Shown: positions 1-10,173, counted from the first letter of the stretch. The stretch is DNA of 64,000 bases from Centrapalus pauciflorus (GCA_020465985.1 JAANYP010005961.1:186001-250000); one strand, 5' to 3'. Notes: generated by a model not told the origin, from the letters alone. Program-made: numbers and translations.

Positions 1-2
1 GA

Positions 3-3000
3 CGTGGCAATAACCGTGGCCGTGGAAACTACAACAATAACCGCAGTCAAACAGGTGGTCATCGGGATCAATTTCCTTGGGCCTCTACTCAAAACACTGT
101 GTTCGGAACTTGCAACAGGTGTGGCATTGGTCACATTCCATCTCAGTGTCCCAATCGAGATCCCTCTACTATTCGGTCACGGCAGCCTCCGTCAGCTAAT
201 TTTACAGATCTACGCTCCAACGTGTCCACCTCTTGGCTTCCAGATACAGGATCCAACCACCATGTCTCACCAGACCTCTCTAGTTTCGATCACTCTGAGG
301 CATACTCCGGTACTGATAATCTTCATGTTGGCAATGGTGAGGGTTTACCCATTCTTCATATAGGTTCTACCCAATATCACTCGCCTAACAAAACCTTTAA
401 CCTTAAAAACATTCTCCATGTGCCTGATATTAAACAAAACTTACTGTCTGTTCAACAATTTTGTCTTGATAATGATGTGTTTTTTGAATTTCACTCCACT
501 TTCTTTGTTGTGAAGGACAAGTCTACACACACCATCCTCCTCACTGGTCCAAGTAACGGTGGTCTCTACTCCTTTCATCTTCCAACGAACCAACCTATTC
601 CTAAAGTCGGATTCTCCACTACCCGTGCTTCTTCCACGATCTGGCATCACCGACTCGGCCATCCTCATCAACAACTATTTTTGTCTATGGTTTCTAAGTA
701 TAGTTTACCTTTAAATAATGAGTCTTCTAGTACTTCTTTTTGTAATTCGTGTTCTGTTGGGAAATCATCTAAACTACATTTGTTACCTTCTATTTATAAA
801 AGCTCGGGTGTTTTGGATTTGGTTTTTTGTGATGTTTGGGGCCCCGCCCCTGTTACCTCGTTTGATGGTCACACATACTTTCTATTATGTGTTGATCATT
901 ACTCTCGTTTCATGTGGATTTTTCCTTTAAAACTTAAGTCTGATGTGTATGCTACTTTTAAAAGCTTCCTTGTCATGGCTGAACGTCAGTTTCAAACAAA
1001 ACTCAAAACCGTTCAAACCGATTGGGGAGGGGAGTTTCGGAATCTCTCCCAATTCTTCTCCTCTCTCGGCATCCTTCATCGTCTCTCATGTCCTCATACC
1101 AGTGAACAAAATGGTTTTGTTGAACGTCGTCATCGGCATGTTGTCGAAACTGGTCTTACCCTTCTAGCCGCCTCTAATGTGCCTCAACGTTTCTGGCACT
1201 TTGCTTTTGACACAGCTGTCTATCTCATCAATCGCATGCCGTCTAGAACAAACTCTAATACCTCACCCTTTGAACTTTTATTCAAGCGTCCCCCAGATTT
1301 TTCCTTTCTTCGAGTCTTTGGGTGTCAGTGTTTTCCACATCTCCGTCCATACAACAAACACAAAATGGACCTCCGTTCTACTCCATGTGTCTTTCTTGGC
1401 TACAGTCCAACCCATCATGGCTACCGTTGCCTGGACCCACAGTCTGAGCGCCTTTACATAGCCCGACATGTTCGCTTCAATGAACAATTATTTCCCTATC
1501 ACCAACCCCCTAAACCTCCTTCCCCATCTACATCAGACCCATACATCTCATCCTATCCTCACCCTGACCCTACTACTACTTCTCCTTCACCTTCCACTAC
1601 CCCTAGTGACCCGTCTTCTTCTGTCCCACTCCCAGCTGATACACCTACCCCCACTCCTCCCTCTACTGATACATTTCCACCTACCACTGACTCACCCCCT
1701 ACCGATACACCTACACCCGTTCCTCTTCGCACATACCAGCGTCGCTCTAGCACTAACCAACCTTCCCACCCTTCTGTTGATACCCAACCTACTTCTCCCA
1801 CTCCACAACCCACTACCACTGCCCCCTCTCGTCCTCGGCCACCTAACCTACGTCCCAACCCTAAACAAACCAAACCCCACAATATCTCCTCCTTCCACAC
1901 CAACTACACAATCACCGAACCTCCTTACTTCTCCATTGCCAACAAGGATCCCCAGTGGCGTCGTGCTATGTCCGACGAGTATTCGGCTCTAATGAGGAAT
2001 GGTACTTGGTCTTTAGTTCCTCCTGTTCCGGGTGCTAATGTGGTTGATTGCAAATGGGTCTATAAATTGAAACGTGACCCGACTGGAGCAATACAACGCT
2101 ATAAAGCTCGTCTTGTTGCTAAAGGTTACAGTCAGGAAGAAGGTGTGGATTATATTGAGACATTTAGTCCAGTGGTCAAATCTACCACTATTCGTGTTGT
2201 CTTATCTCTGGCCGTCACACAGAATTGGCCCCTCCGACAGCTTGATGTTCAGAATGCTTTTCTTCACGGTGATCTCACCGAAACCGTCTACATGACTCAA
2301 CCCTCTGGTTTTGTGGATCCTACTAAACCTAAACATGTTTGTCTTCTTCACAAAGCTTTGTATGGGTTAAAGCAGGCTCCTCGAGCATGGTTTCATCGCC
2401 TTTCTTCCGCTCTTCAGGCCCTTGGTTTTCGAGGATCTAGGACTGACCCATCACTGTTTATCTACTCTCACCAAGGCACGCTCTTATACATGTTGGTCTA
2501 CGTGGATGACATTATTCTCACAGGTAACAATTCCCAAGCTATTGATACTGTGGTTCGCCGCCTTAGCCAGAGTTTTCCTCTTCAGGATATGGGTCCTCTT
2601 GCATACTTTCTTGGTGTTGAGGTTATTCGCAACACCCCAGACTTGATTCTCTCACAGAAGAAGTATATTCTGGAGCTCTTACAGCGTGCAGGCTTATCGA
2701 ATGCGAAACCGGTTCCATCCCCCATGACTACTAATGCGCATCTTGCTCTCGGTGACAGTGCGCCCTTTACCGATCCAATTAAGTATCGTCAAATTGTGGG
2801 AGCCCTTCAGTATGTCACTCTCTCTCGCCCAGACATTACTTATGCTGTTAACAAGGTTTGCCAGTTCATGCACTCTCCAACAGAAAATCAGTGGTCCGCA
2901 GTCAAGCGCATACTTCGTTATCTGTTAGGTACTGTTGAGTATGGTTTACGCCTCGAATGTAAGTCTGGTATGCTTCTACATGCATATTCTGACTCCACTT

Positions 3001-3479
3001 TCACCACACTGACTGGATTCTCCGATGCTGACTGGGCTGGTTGTCCTGATGATCGTCGATCCACGGGGGGATATGCTATCTATCTCGGGTCAAATCTTGT
3101 TTCATGGTCTGCACGGAAACAAAAGACTGTCTCTCGCTCATCTACGGAATCTGAATACAAGGCTCTTGCTGACACTGTTGCTGAACTTACCTGGCTTCAG
3201 GCCTTACTACGTGAGCTTCATGTTCCTCTTAAGACAGTGCCTACTCTATGGTGTGATAATGTTGGTGCGATATATCTCTCTGCAAATCCTGTTTTCCATG
3301 CCCGCACAAAGCATGTTGAAATTGATTTCCACTTTGTCAGAGAAAAGGTTGCCCGGCGACAACTCTCCATACGGTTCATATCTACAGATGATCAGATTGC
3401 TGATGTCTTCACAAAGCCACTTTCGTCTTCACGATTTCTTCTTCTTAGATCCAAGCTACAGGTCGTTCCCCGGCCTTAG
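3..3479 (+). CDS. copia gag-pol polyprotein (5' partial, frame open)
   Basis: Polyprotein for reverse transcription and integration of element A. The frame is open from base 3 with no stop until 3479, beginning with a Gly/Arg/Asn-rich gag tail. A zinc knuckle follows at 111-149 (C-x2-C-x3-H-x4-C, one residue shorter than the usual spacing), then the protease D-T-G at 243-251. The pre-integrase His/Cys motif covers roughly 640-770. Integrase carboxylates are at 831 (D), 1020 (D, in TDWGGEF) and 1122 (E, in VERRHRH). A proline/threonine-rich linker spans about 1500-1890. RT follows with YVDD at 2499-2510, then RNase H with DADWAG near 3020 and TESEY near 3150. No frameshift or internal stop is visible, so the visible part could be functional. 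Apparent reading frames in other phases across this region are shadows. Confidence 0.92.
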   Translation, partial: RGNNRGRGNYNNNRSQTGGHRDQFPWASTQNTVFGTCNRCGIGHIPSQCPNRDPSTIRSRQPPSANFTDLRSNVSTSWLPDTGSNHHVSPDLSSFDHSEAYSGTDNLHVGNGEGLPILHIGSTQYHSPNKTFNLKNILHVPDIKQNLLSVQQFCLDNDVFFEFHSTFFVVKDKSTHTILLTGPSNGGLYSFHLPTNQPIPKVGFSTTRASSTIWHHRLGHPHQQLFLSMVSKYSLPLNNESSSTSFCNSCSVGKSSKLHLLPSIYKSSGVLDLVFCDVWGPAPVTSFDGHTYFLLCVDHYSRFMWIFPLKLKSDVYATFKSFLVMAERQFQTKLKTVQTDWGGEFRNLSQFFSSLGILHRLSCPHTSEQNGFVERRHRHVVETGLTLLAASNVPQRFWHFAFDTAVYLINRMPSRTNSNTSPFELLFKRPPDFSFLRVFGCQCFPHLRPYNKHKMDLRSTPCVFLGYSPTHHGYRCLDPQSERLYIARHVRFNEQLFPYHQPPKPPSPSTSDPYISSYPHPDPTTTSPSPSTTPSDPSSSVPLPADTPTPTPPSTDTFPPTTDSPPTDTPTPVPLRTYQRRSSTNQPSHPSVDTQPTSPTPQPTTTAPSRPRPPNLRPNPKQTKPHNISSFHTNYTITEPPYFSIANKDPQWRRAMSDEYSALMRNGTWSLVPPVPGANVVDCKWVYKLKRDPTGAIQRYKARLVAKGYSQEEGVDYIETFSPVVKSTTIRVVLSLAVTQNWPLRQLDVQNAFLHGDLTETVYMTQPSGFVDPTKPKHVCLLHKALYGLKQAPRAWFHRLSSALQALGFRGSRTDPSLFIYSHQGTLLYMLVYVDDIILTGNNSQAIDTVVRRLSQSFPLQDMGPLAYFLGVEVIRNTPDLILSQKKYILELLQRAGLSNAKPVPSPMTTNAHLALGDSAPFTDPIKYRQIVGALQYVTLSRPDITYAVNKVCQFMHSPTENQWSAVKRILRYLLGTVEYGLRLECKSGMLLHAYSDSTFTTLTGFSDADWAGCPDDRRSTGGYAIYLGSNLVSWSARKQKTVSRSSTESEYKALADTVAELTWLQALLRELHVPLKTVPTLWCDNVGAIYLSANPVFHARTKHVEIDFHFVREKVARRQLSIRFISTDDQIADVFTKPLSSSRFLLLRSKLQVVPRP

Positions 3480-3491
3480 CTTGCGGGGGGA
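3480..3491 (+). promoter_or_regulatory. polypurine tract of copia A
   Basis: A G-rich tract (TTGCGGGGGGA) lies directly between the polyprotein stop and the LTR. This is the usual primer site for plus-strand synthesis in copia elements. Confidence 0.7.
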
Positions 3492-3618
3492 TATTAGACA
3501 TAGTTTATAATAGAAGGACTAGAATGTAATTAGTCTAAACTAGATAGTATTCATTGTAATTAGTTCTTCTATATATACTTGGCATTGTAATCATTGTTTC
3601 ATACAATAATATACATCA
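3492..3618 (+). repeat. 3' LTR of copia A (about 127 bp)
   Basis: This stretch runs from just after the polypurine tract to a CA at 3617-3618, where element B's coding sequence resumes in reverse orientation. It contains a TATA-like CTATATATAC near 3569. It begins TATTAGAC rather than the canonical TGTTAGAC, possibly a point change at the terminus. The left boundary is inferred because the 5' LTR is outside the window. Confidence 0.6.
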
Positions 3619-5061
3619 GATTACAAAGTCTGTTAATACTGGAGCTATAATTTCTTCATCTTGAACATTAATTGATGCCTTCTTATCTTGCCAATTCCAA
3701 CAGGCACCTTCGTCGAAGACCACATTTCGGCTAATGACAATCTTTTTACTTATAGGTTCGTACAACCTATAAGCTTTTGATTGTGAACAATACCCGATGA
3801 ACACGTGCTTTTGTGACTTTTCATCAAGTTTATGTCTTTCACCTGTGAGCAAAACATAACATATGCACCCAAAAACTCGTAAGTGACTTACCGAAGGCTT
3901 GTAATTGTTCCATGCCTCGTATGGAGTTTGATTCCAAACGGCTTTAGTTGGAGAAATGTTAAGAATGTACACGGCGGTTGCAACCCCTTCAGCCCAGAAT
4001 GAGTCCGGCATACCCTTTTGTTTGAGCATACAACGAGCCATCTCGACAACCGTACGATTCTTTCTTTCGGCCACCCCGTTTTGTTCTGGACTGTAAGGTG
4101 CTGTCAGCTGCCTTTGTATGCCTTCTTCATCACAAAATGCAATGAATTCATTTGACAAGAACTCGCCTCCACGATCAGTACGTAACACTTTAATACTGCT
4201 TTCACTTTGCTTTTCAACTAATGCTTTAAATTTCTTGAAAAAATCAAACGTTTCTGATTTTTGTCTCAAAAAATATACCCAACTCATCCTGTTGAAGTCA
4301 TCTGTAAATAGCAAAAAATACTTGTTACCAGCTAGGGACTCTACTCTCATCGGTCCGCACAAATCAGCATGCACAATCTCTAAAATCACCTCTGCCCTTT
4401 TTGCTTTACTTGTAGGGAAAGCTTGCTTTGTCTGCTTTCCGATCATGCATCCTTCACAGACCCTTTCCATGGGGGTTATTGTGGGAAGTCCACAAACCAT
4501 ATCCTTGCTATGCAACAATTGCAAACCCTTAACATACAAATGCCCATATCTTTGGTGCCATAGCTCACTCTCTGCAACAGTTTGACTTACCATACTTGAT
4601 TCGATTTTATTAGTAAGATCAAGTGCAAACATATGATTACACGACATATAGGCACATGCAAGAACTTTTCCAGTAGCTTTATTTTTTACCAAGCATTTTC
4701 CATCATCAAATATGACCTGGTGTCCAGTTTCAAGCAATTGTCCCACACTTAATAGACTATGGGCAAGAGATGGAGCATAATACACATCTTTAATAAGCTT
4801 TTTCTTATCACCTACTAAAATTTCAGTTTTACCTCGACCTTCAATCTGCAACTGCTTGTTGTCACCAAGTCTCACTTGGGATTTGAAAGTTTCATCAAGT
4901 TCCGCAAACTTCGTTCGATCACCAGTCATATGATGTGAGCATGCACTGTCTACATACCAAACCGTGCTTTTATCTTCGTTTGCCATGCCGGCCATAAATA
5001 GAAAATTATCTTCCTCGTCTTCTTCTCCGCATATTTTGCTTCCTCCGCCTTTGACCAACAA
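3619..5061 (-). pseudogene. copia B protease-integrase, truncated
   Basis: Protease and integrase part of the element B polyprotein. Reading right to left, the protease motif is D-S-A (WYVDSACSHHMTG, residue 38 of this frame), the copia variant of DTG. A pre-integrase H-x3-H / C-x2-C motif follows (WHQRYGH, then CEGCMIGK). The integrase D, D and E are in VHADLCGP, RTDRGGEF and AERKNR, with 35 residues between the last two. The frame ends in a stop (3616-3618) created by the LTR end of element A. Everything C-terminal is absent, so the product cannot be functional. The frame is also offset by one base from gag. Confidence 0.88.
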
Positions 5062-5831
5062 AAATCCTCTGAATGACCAATCTTCTTACAGTATGAACAT
5101 TTTAACGTGTTGATTCTGCCTCGGCCTCTTCCTCGGGAGCCACCTCTTGCTCTTCCTCTTCCACGTTGACTGGAGTATTCAGACTCCCCTTTGATCTGAA
5201 AAGCTCTTTCTTCGTCTTTTATGCTTGATCGGTTTATTCGGGCTTCATGAGCTTTCAACGACCCCATCAACTCATCAAATGAAAACGCAGAAAGATCCTT
5301 GGATTCCTCAATTGCTGCTACTACATGGTCAAATTTCGGGTTCAGACTCCGTAGGATCTTTGCGACCACCGTCTCGTCTGAAATTTGATCTCCATAAGAT
5401 CTCATATGACTTACCACCGTCGACACTCGTGCCAAGAACTCCTGCACAGATTCGTTGTTTTTCATGGAAGAAGTTTCAAAGTCACGTCTCAATGATTGTA
5501 GCTTGACGGTAATCACTTTGGAAGAGCCTTGATACTCGGTGCTAAGAATTGTCCATGCCTGCTTTGCTGTGGTTGCAGATGCTATTCTCGAAAAAATCGA
5601 CTCGTCTACAGCTTGCTGAATAAAGAAGAGAGCCTTGGCGTCTTTTTTCTGATACTCCTTCTGTTGAACTTCATCTTCATTGTCAACTTCCAACCCTGGT
5701 TCAATGTGAACCCATAGATCTTGGGATTTAAATAAGGTCTTCATTTTGATGCTCCAAAATTCATATGAATCACCCTTGAAGATGGGAATCTGCGGCTGAG
5801 AAACATTGACGCTGTTTGAACTTGTTGCCAT
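5020..5831 (-). pseudogene. copia B gag, frameshifted into pol
   Basis: Gag nucleocapsid precursor. I place the start at the ATG at 5831 (MATSSNSVN), just downstream of the primer binding site. The longer frame that starts at 5990 runs through LTR and primer site and is not real. The body matches the copia gag (UBN2-like) pattern, with WSIKMKTLF early and a run of SLKAHEARI near the end. It is followed by an Arg/Gly-rich stretch and a CCHC zinc knuckle (C-x2-C-x4-H-x4-C, near 5060-5100). Comparing the two overlapping frames, the acidic linker to protease switches phase in a GAA/AAG run at about 5019-5032, consistent with one inserted or lost base. A programmed frameshift is possible but less likely, since most plant copia elements use one frame. 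Confidence 0.8.
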
Positions 5832-5877
5832 TATGAAAAATAGCGAGGAAAATAAACGCCCAGAACAGATCGAGCGT

Positions 5878-5890
5878 GGCTCTGATACCA
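5878..5890 (-). promoter_or_regulatory. primer binding site, initiator tRNA-Met type
   Basis: The minus strand reads TGGTATCAGAGCC, the standard plant copia site complementary to the 3' end of initiator tRNA-Met. It lies two bases inside the LTR end. Confidence 0.92.
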
Positions 5891-5892
5891 AA

Positions 5893-6129
5893 TGTTGCTG
5901 GATAATTGCAAAATATGAACACAAACAGAGTAAAATTGATACTGCCGATAGTTTTATTGAAGAAGATAAAGGCCTATATATAGGCATCAAAATACAATGG
6001 TATGTAAAAGACTCAATATTGTAATCCTAAAAAATCTCAACTACCTGGACTACTTCCAGTGGCATCCAACTACTAAAAAGAAAAAGACTTATTCAAACTT
6101 TCTAAGACACGTGACAATTAACTTCAACA
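5893..6129 (-). repeat. 5' LTR of copia B (237 bp)
   Basis: On the minus strand it begins TGTTGAAG at 6129 and ends CAGCAACA at 5893, giving short inverted ends TGTTG...CAACA. A TATA-like GCCTATATATAGG lies at about 5971-5985 and a G-box core CACGTG at about 6109-6114. The flanking five bases GATCT (6130-6134) should recur beyond the lost 3' LTR. Confidence 0.8.
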
Positions 6130-6134
6130 GATCT

Positions 6135-8640
6135 TGCATGTCGTTAAAGATAAATGTGCAAATTAAAAAATAAGACCAGATCATCATCATGGTAAAGGAT
6201 GATGGTAAGAAATCTTACATCAGTCTACATGGTGACTGATAATTAACCATGACCTTTGATAAACTATATAATCATGACCTTTAATAAACCATATAATCAT
6301 GAGATGTGGGTAAAGCCTCAATGTAGCTAGATCAAGAGGACTTTAACTCAAAATCTGAATGCCTTTTCTGACTTACAGAAGGCAGTAGCAAACACAAACT
6401 TTATATAAGACCATTAAAAAGATGAGATGCATAGACAACACTTTAAATACTAGCATGCTTTTACACAGATTTTATAATTGAAACCAAGGCTGTAGCTAAT
6501 ATATTCTCACAATCTAGGAACAAAACAACTATCAGTAGCATCCTGTTGGCAATTGCTAACAACTGCTTTGAACACAACAGGAACAAGTTGTATGATTATG
6601 TACATGGCAAAGACAAATGGCTGCGAGATGTGTGAAGAACAATAACCCTTTGGCCTATTTGTGCGTTTAATTTTAAAATTTCAGCTTTCTTAATTTTTTT
6701 TTTTCCCATTTGGAATCCATATGTAGAAGAAACATGCTTCTAAGTTCTGTTTTAGATTCAGGACAATTCATAGTAGTGTTAATTACTTTCAATTTAACAA
6801 AAGTTGGTCCTGTGGTTCAGATGAGACATAGTAACTGAAGGTGTTGGAGCTTACATCTCCTTGAATGATTGAACTACTCTACTACCTCACAATACCACTA
6901 TCATGATTCACCATGCAAAAGTACGTCTACTTTTCATTCTGGGCTAAAGACTCTCTCAAGAGTCATGACCAATCAAGCTTTCTACACTGACATTAATTTC
7001 CACTTCCATTTCTTTTTTTCTTTTTTTTTTTATATTAACATCCACTATTGTCTTTTAATTTCTCTAATTCCCCTGATTTTCAAATTTATCAAGATTTAGT
7101 CCAAAAAGTTTCTAAACTAGCCTTGTATATATGTATGCCACTCTATCATGTGATCTTTACAAAATTTAGTACCATTAGTAATTTTTACTTTAGGAGAAGG
7201 CAATGGACAAAGATAACTAAATTTAGAGGCTGGTGTTTGAGTATCAGTTCATAGTTCATTCTTCATTCTTCACTTCCTGTAACCTGACATTGGGCCATAA
7301 AGTGTGTTGTCTATAGATCATGTTATTTTTGTTATGTATTGACCTATTATCTCTCTTTTTTCTGTTTTTATATTGACATGCATATTTCTGTCTTCCTTTG
7401 GCATTTAAATGACCAGTTTGTGAGTGGCCAACTTCCATAGCTTTTGGATCTACTCAAGGTATGTTAAACTGTTTTATTAATGTGTATATCTTATCGTAAT
7501 TACGTTTCCTTATATACCTAAATGTCTGCATTGCTACCTTTAAACGGCAAAGCTGCAAATAAGTAGAGCTTTTATCAAGTAATAGCTGCAAATAACTTTC
7601 TTGTCTTTAGACAATTGTGTGTGATATTATATTTCATATTTTTCCATCCGTATGGACTGTTTATGCTACTAAGTAAGCAATAGAGAGATTATTGTTTATG
7701 CTACTTCGTAATAAATCTTGAATCTTTGAAAATTTATAACATATATGATACTTTTCATGTATTTTATTAATCTAATCAATCGGATTATATCTTCATAACT
7801 AAATTGAAGCTACTTACTTCCTTTAATTTGTGTTTATAATCCTAGAAACGGTTTAAGATATGATAGAAATAGTTCAGGTCAATAATTGTGAATGGTTTTG
7901 TAATCCAATCAGCATGGGGGAGTTGATGGTGCCATACGAAGAGGGCCAATGAAGGACACGCAACAGCGTGGGTGAATGATAAGGCAACATGATTAACATG
8001 TTTATGCTTAATGCATACATGCTTTTATTGTTTGTTTTACTTTGCTTTTAACCATTTGTTGATCAACTTGAATTATATATTGAATTAACATGATTCTGTT
8101 TTGTACATCTCTATCAGTCTCTGAAACTCTCTTCCTCTCCCTCCTCTTGATCTTAGTTGATATGTGATGGAATGAACCACAGAATTTAGAATAACCCGCT
8201 GGACTCCAGAGATTCATGGGCAGAAATCATATGATTAAAGATGCTATCCATAATCCCCAACGTAGAAACTATAGGCTGACACTAATCTACAAAACTATTA
8301 TTTAAAAGCCTACCATCATTGTTCTATTAGGAGCTCAAAATAATGGTTTTTAGTTGCTCTAAACTCTTCTTCCCATGTATTTTCTTAGTTTGTTTTGTTT
8401 GTGCTTGCTTTACTTTTTAATACATATTTTTGTGTCTTACTTTTTTTCAGAGTGAATACCAGTAAGGTGTTAAGTGCCTGGAACTTTGACATTGAAGATT
8501 TATATCTCAAACATCATTGGTATTCATCTTATCTTATAAATCTTGATCCTTTTTCAATAACATGACAATTATACTTTTGTAACATGATTATGAATTCCAA
8601 GACACTTGACCGATGAATTTCGACTGTCTGAACTGAAGGT
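6135..8640. other. AT-rich intergenic stretch
   Basis: I see no gene. It holds a 25-bp tandem duplication (6248-6272 and 6273-6297, two mismatches), poly-T runs near 6695 and 7015, and no reading frame above 76 codons with recognisable content. A short open stretch after a TTTTTTTCAG at about 8441-8451 was examined and not recognised. Confidence 0.5.
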
Positions 8641-8652
8641 GCTATCGATACT

Positions 8653-8890
8653 CCACAACTACAGGAAAGCCTTTAACCCCGGTTATATTTCAAAAGGCTC
8701 CAGTTTTTAAAATCGGGTTAAAGGTGGGGAGGTCTTTGTCTTTTAATACTGTTTTCCTGAAGCTGTAAATATAATGACCGGGGTTGAATACACCCGAATT
8801 CTTTATTTCGTGAATTAAAAATTGAATGTACCCCGTTAAGCTATAAAAGCCGGGACAAATATATTTTTCTTTTCTTTTTTTTTTTTCCTA
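8653..8890. mobile_element. CACTA-like terminus with GC-rich subterminal motifs
   Basis: The string CAACTACAGGAAAG near 8656 resembles the CACTACAGGAAA-type end of CACTA (En/Spm) elements. It is followed within 200 bases by repeated short motifs in both orientations: ACCCCGGTT, CGGGTTAAAG, CCGGGGTT, CCCGTTAAG and GCCGGGAC. Such subterminal repeats are typical of the superfamily. The terminal CACTA itself is altered and the opposite end was not found, so this is a tentative call. Confidence 0.4.
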
Positions 8891-8939
8891 ATTCTTTAAT
8901 CTTTTAATACTATTTTCCTGAAGCTGTAAATATAATGAC
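8740..8939 (+). repeat. 39-bp direct repeat, 161 bp apart
   Basis: Positions 8740-8778 and 8901-8939 differ at a single base. Each begins CTTTTAATACT and ends TATAATGAC. They flank part of the CACTA-like subterminal region. Confidence 0.85.
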
Positions 8940-9193
8940 AAACAAAAGGATGTGTGTAACTTAATAGCTGCAAAAACAGACCACTAAATACGCCACTAAA
9001 ATTTAACAAAAACTAATATTACAAACCCAAATAATACAAACCACCATTTATATAAACTTGAAGGCTATATGACATCTACTTTGTTTATAAGAGATTTGGA
9101 TATACCTTGAACCTAGAAACAATGGACCCCATAATGGAGTTAACAAGTTAGATTCCAAAAGCGTCATAATACATTTATAACAGCACTAAAAAA

Positions 9194-9256
9194 TTCCATT
9201 GACTCACCAACTACAGAGCCATATACGTTGGCGACGAGAGAAGCACCCCCAGATAC
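9194..9256 (-). pseudogene. exon-like fragment, product not recognised
   Basis: On the minus strand a consensus acceptor (TTTTGCAG) precedes a GC-richer stretch that is open in one frame (VSGGASLVANVYGSVV) and is followed by a consensus donor (GTGAGT). I do not recognise the protein. It lies beyond the phospholipase D stop codon, so it is not part of that gene. It may be a third captured exon. Confidence 0.3.
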
Positions 9257-9356
9257 CTGCAAAATCGACGTTTGAGTTCCTAGTAAATGTCAAGTAAACA
9301 GGAAAGTGATAACAATGGATAGTAAGTAGATGTTTATTCAAACACGAACAATGGAG

Positions 9357-9545
9357 TTAAGTACCTTTTATGGTGGCGAGGATTGAAGGAATGTAATCTG
9401 ATTTTGTTCCAAGGATGTGTGCTTTTGTATCTGGAAAAACTCAGTTCCTGGCAGTTCAGTCACAGCTCCTTCACTAGTAACACCAACAGGGTAGTGAAGC
9501 AAGTGTCCAGCAGACCGCTTTCGAGATTCTCACTGGCAAACAGAT
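9357..9545 (-). pseudogene. phospholipase D last-exon fragment (frameshifted)
   Basis: Read on the minus strand this encodes the extreme C-terminus of a plant phospholipase D of the alpha type, an enzyme that hydrolyses phosphatidylcholine to phosphatidic acid. Recognisable blocks are DLFASENLESGL, GHLLHYPVGVTSEG, VTELPGTEF, then PDTKAHILGTKSDY and a stop at 9357-9359. The blocks lie in different frames. I infer a one-base loss between GL and GHLL, and another in the T run before PDTK (five T where six are expected). The fragment starts just after an acceptor-like CCTAAG, where the family sequence continues from the previous exon, so only the last exon is present. No catalytic HKD motif is included, so it cannot be an active enzyme. 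Confidence 0.8.
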
Positions 9546-9706
9546 CTTAGGTGAAAGTAAATTGAAGCAAGTAGAAACTTAATGTACACATGTTTGAGGT
9601 TTAGGCCCCGAAAATAATTAAATGTAACAGGGCACAGATGATAATGTTATGAGTATAATTAAGCTACAAAATAAAATATCAAAATTCGATATTAGTTAAT
9701 ACTTAC

Positions 9707-9828
9707 AGTAGATTGCAGGTGAGCAGGGGTAATTTTGACTCCTTCCACAAGTAATGCAACAGGGATAAACAAGAAGAAAGACATAAGTGTGATAATTGAG
9801 AAGACCGTACGTAAGTTGTCCAATGATT
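9707..9828 (-). pseudogene. phosphoenolpyruvate/phosphate translocator, single exon fragment
   Basis: The minus strand encodes 40 uninterrupted residues after a split codon. The pattern is ESLDNL, then VFSIITLMSFFLFIPVALLV, then EGVKITPAHLQST. This matches the membrane segment of plastid phosphate translocators, best the phosphoenolpyruvate/phosphate translocator, which imports PEP across the inner envelope. An acceptor-like TTGTTCAAG precedes it and a perfect donor GTAAGT follows it. The neighbouring exons expected in this family (before SLDN and after LQSAG) are absent nearby. It is an isolated exon, probably captured by a transposon. The absence of frame damage suggests it is younger than, or less decayed than, the phospholipase D piece beside it. 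Confidence 0.72.
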
Positions 9829-10165
9829 CTTGAACAAAATGAAGGTTTGTGAGAGGGTGTTACTTCATGCACCATATCTATATCTACAATTGACCTAAAA
9901 CATGCCTTTTTTTCATAACTCATCATTATATTTTATTTGTTTATACTCTTTTGTCCAATCAAAAGATAAGTATTTATAGGTCAAATGCATAGAGGTGGTG
10001 TATAAGAAATTAGAGGTGGTGCATGAAGAATTAGCCTTTGTGAGACCGTCTATATTTATAGTTACCACATCAAGACATGATGTCAAACAAAATTAATTAT
10101 TAGTCAAGATTACCTCTTTCTTAACCATTAATTTTTTGCTCAGGACTATGTGTGATTGATTTGAT
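9829..10165. other. AT-rich spacer
   Basis: Contains a short imperfect tandem motif, AGAGGTGGTG(T/C)AT, at about 9991-10026. No gene is seen. Confidence 0.5.
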
Positions 10166-10173
10166 AAATTGGA

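Larger units (their letters stand above)
1..3618 (+). mobile_element. Ty1/copia LTR retrotransposon A, 3' part
   Basis: The window opens inside the gag tail of a copia element that runs through protease, integrase, reverse transcriptase and RNase H to a polypurine tract and a short 3' LTR ending in CA at 3618. The domain order protease-integrase-RT-RNase H is diagnostic of copia. Its right end interrupts the polyprotein gene of copia element B, so A is the younger of the two. The 5' LTR and start of gag lie left of the window. RT and RNase H wording resembles the Ale/Retrofit group, which is my inference. Confidence 0.93.
3619..6129 (-). mobile_element. Ty1/copia LTR retrotransposon B, 5' half, interrupted by A
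   Basis: Reading on the minus strand there is a 5' LTR, a primer binding site, gag, protease and integrase. The coding sequence then stops abruptly where element A's LTR ends. RT, RNase H and the 3' LTR are missing here and should lie left of the window beyond element A. This is a clear nested insertion. Confidence 0.88.

Noticed and set aside
4..363. 119-codon plus-strand frame at the window start
   Set aside because: It overlaps the copia gag-pol in another phase; the gag-pol phase has the zinc knuckle and protease motifs.
1468..1992. 174-codon plus frame and 114-codon minus frame
   Set aside because: Shadows of the proline/threonine-rich linker of the copia polyprotein.
4950..5990. Start of copia B gag at 5990
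   Set aside because: The first 53 codons run through the LTR and the primer binding site; the ATG at 5831 is the sensible start.
9696..9926. 76-codon minus frame over the translocator exon
   Set aside because: It is in a different phase from the recognisable translocator exon and has no domain of its own.
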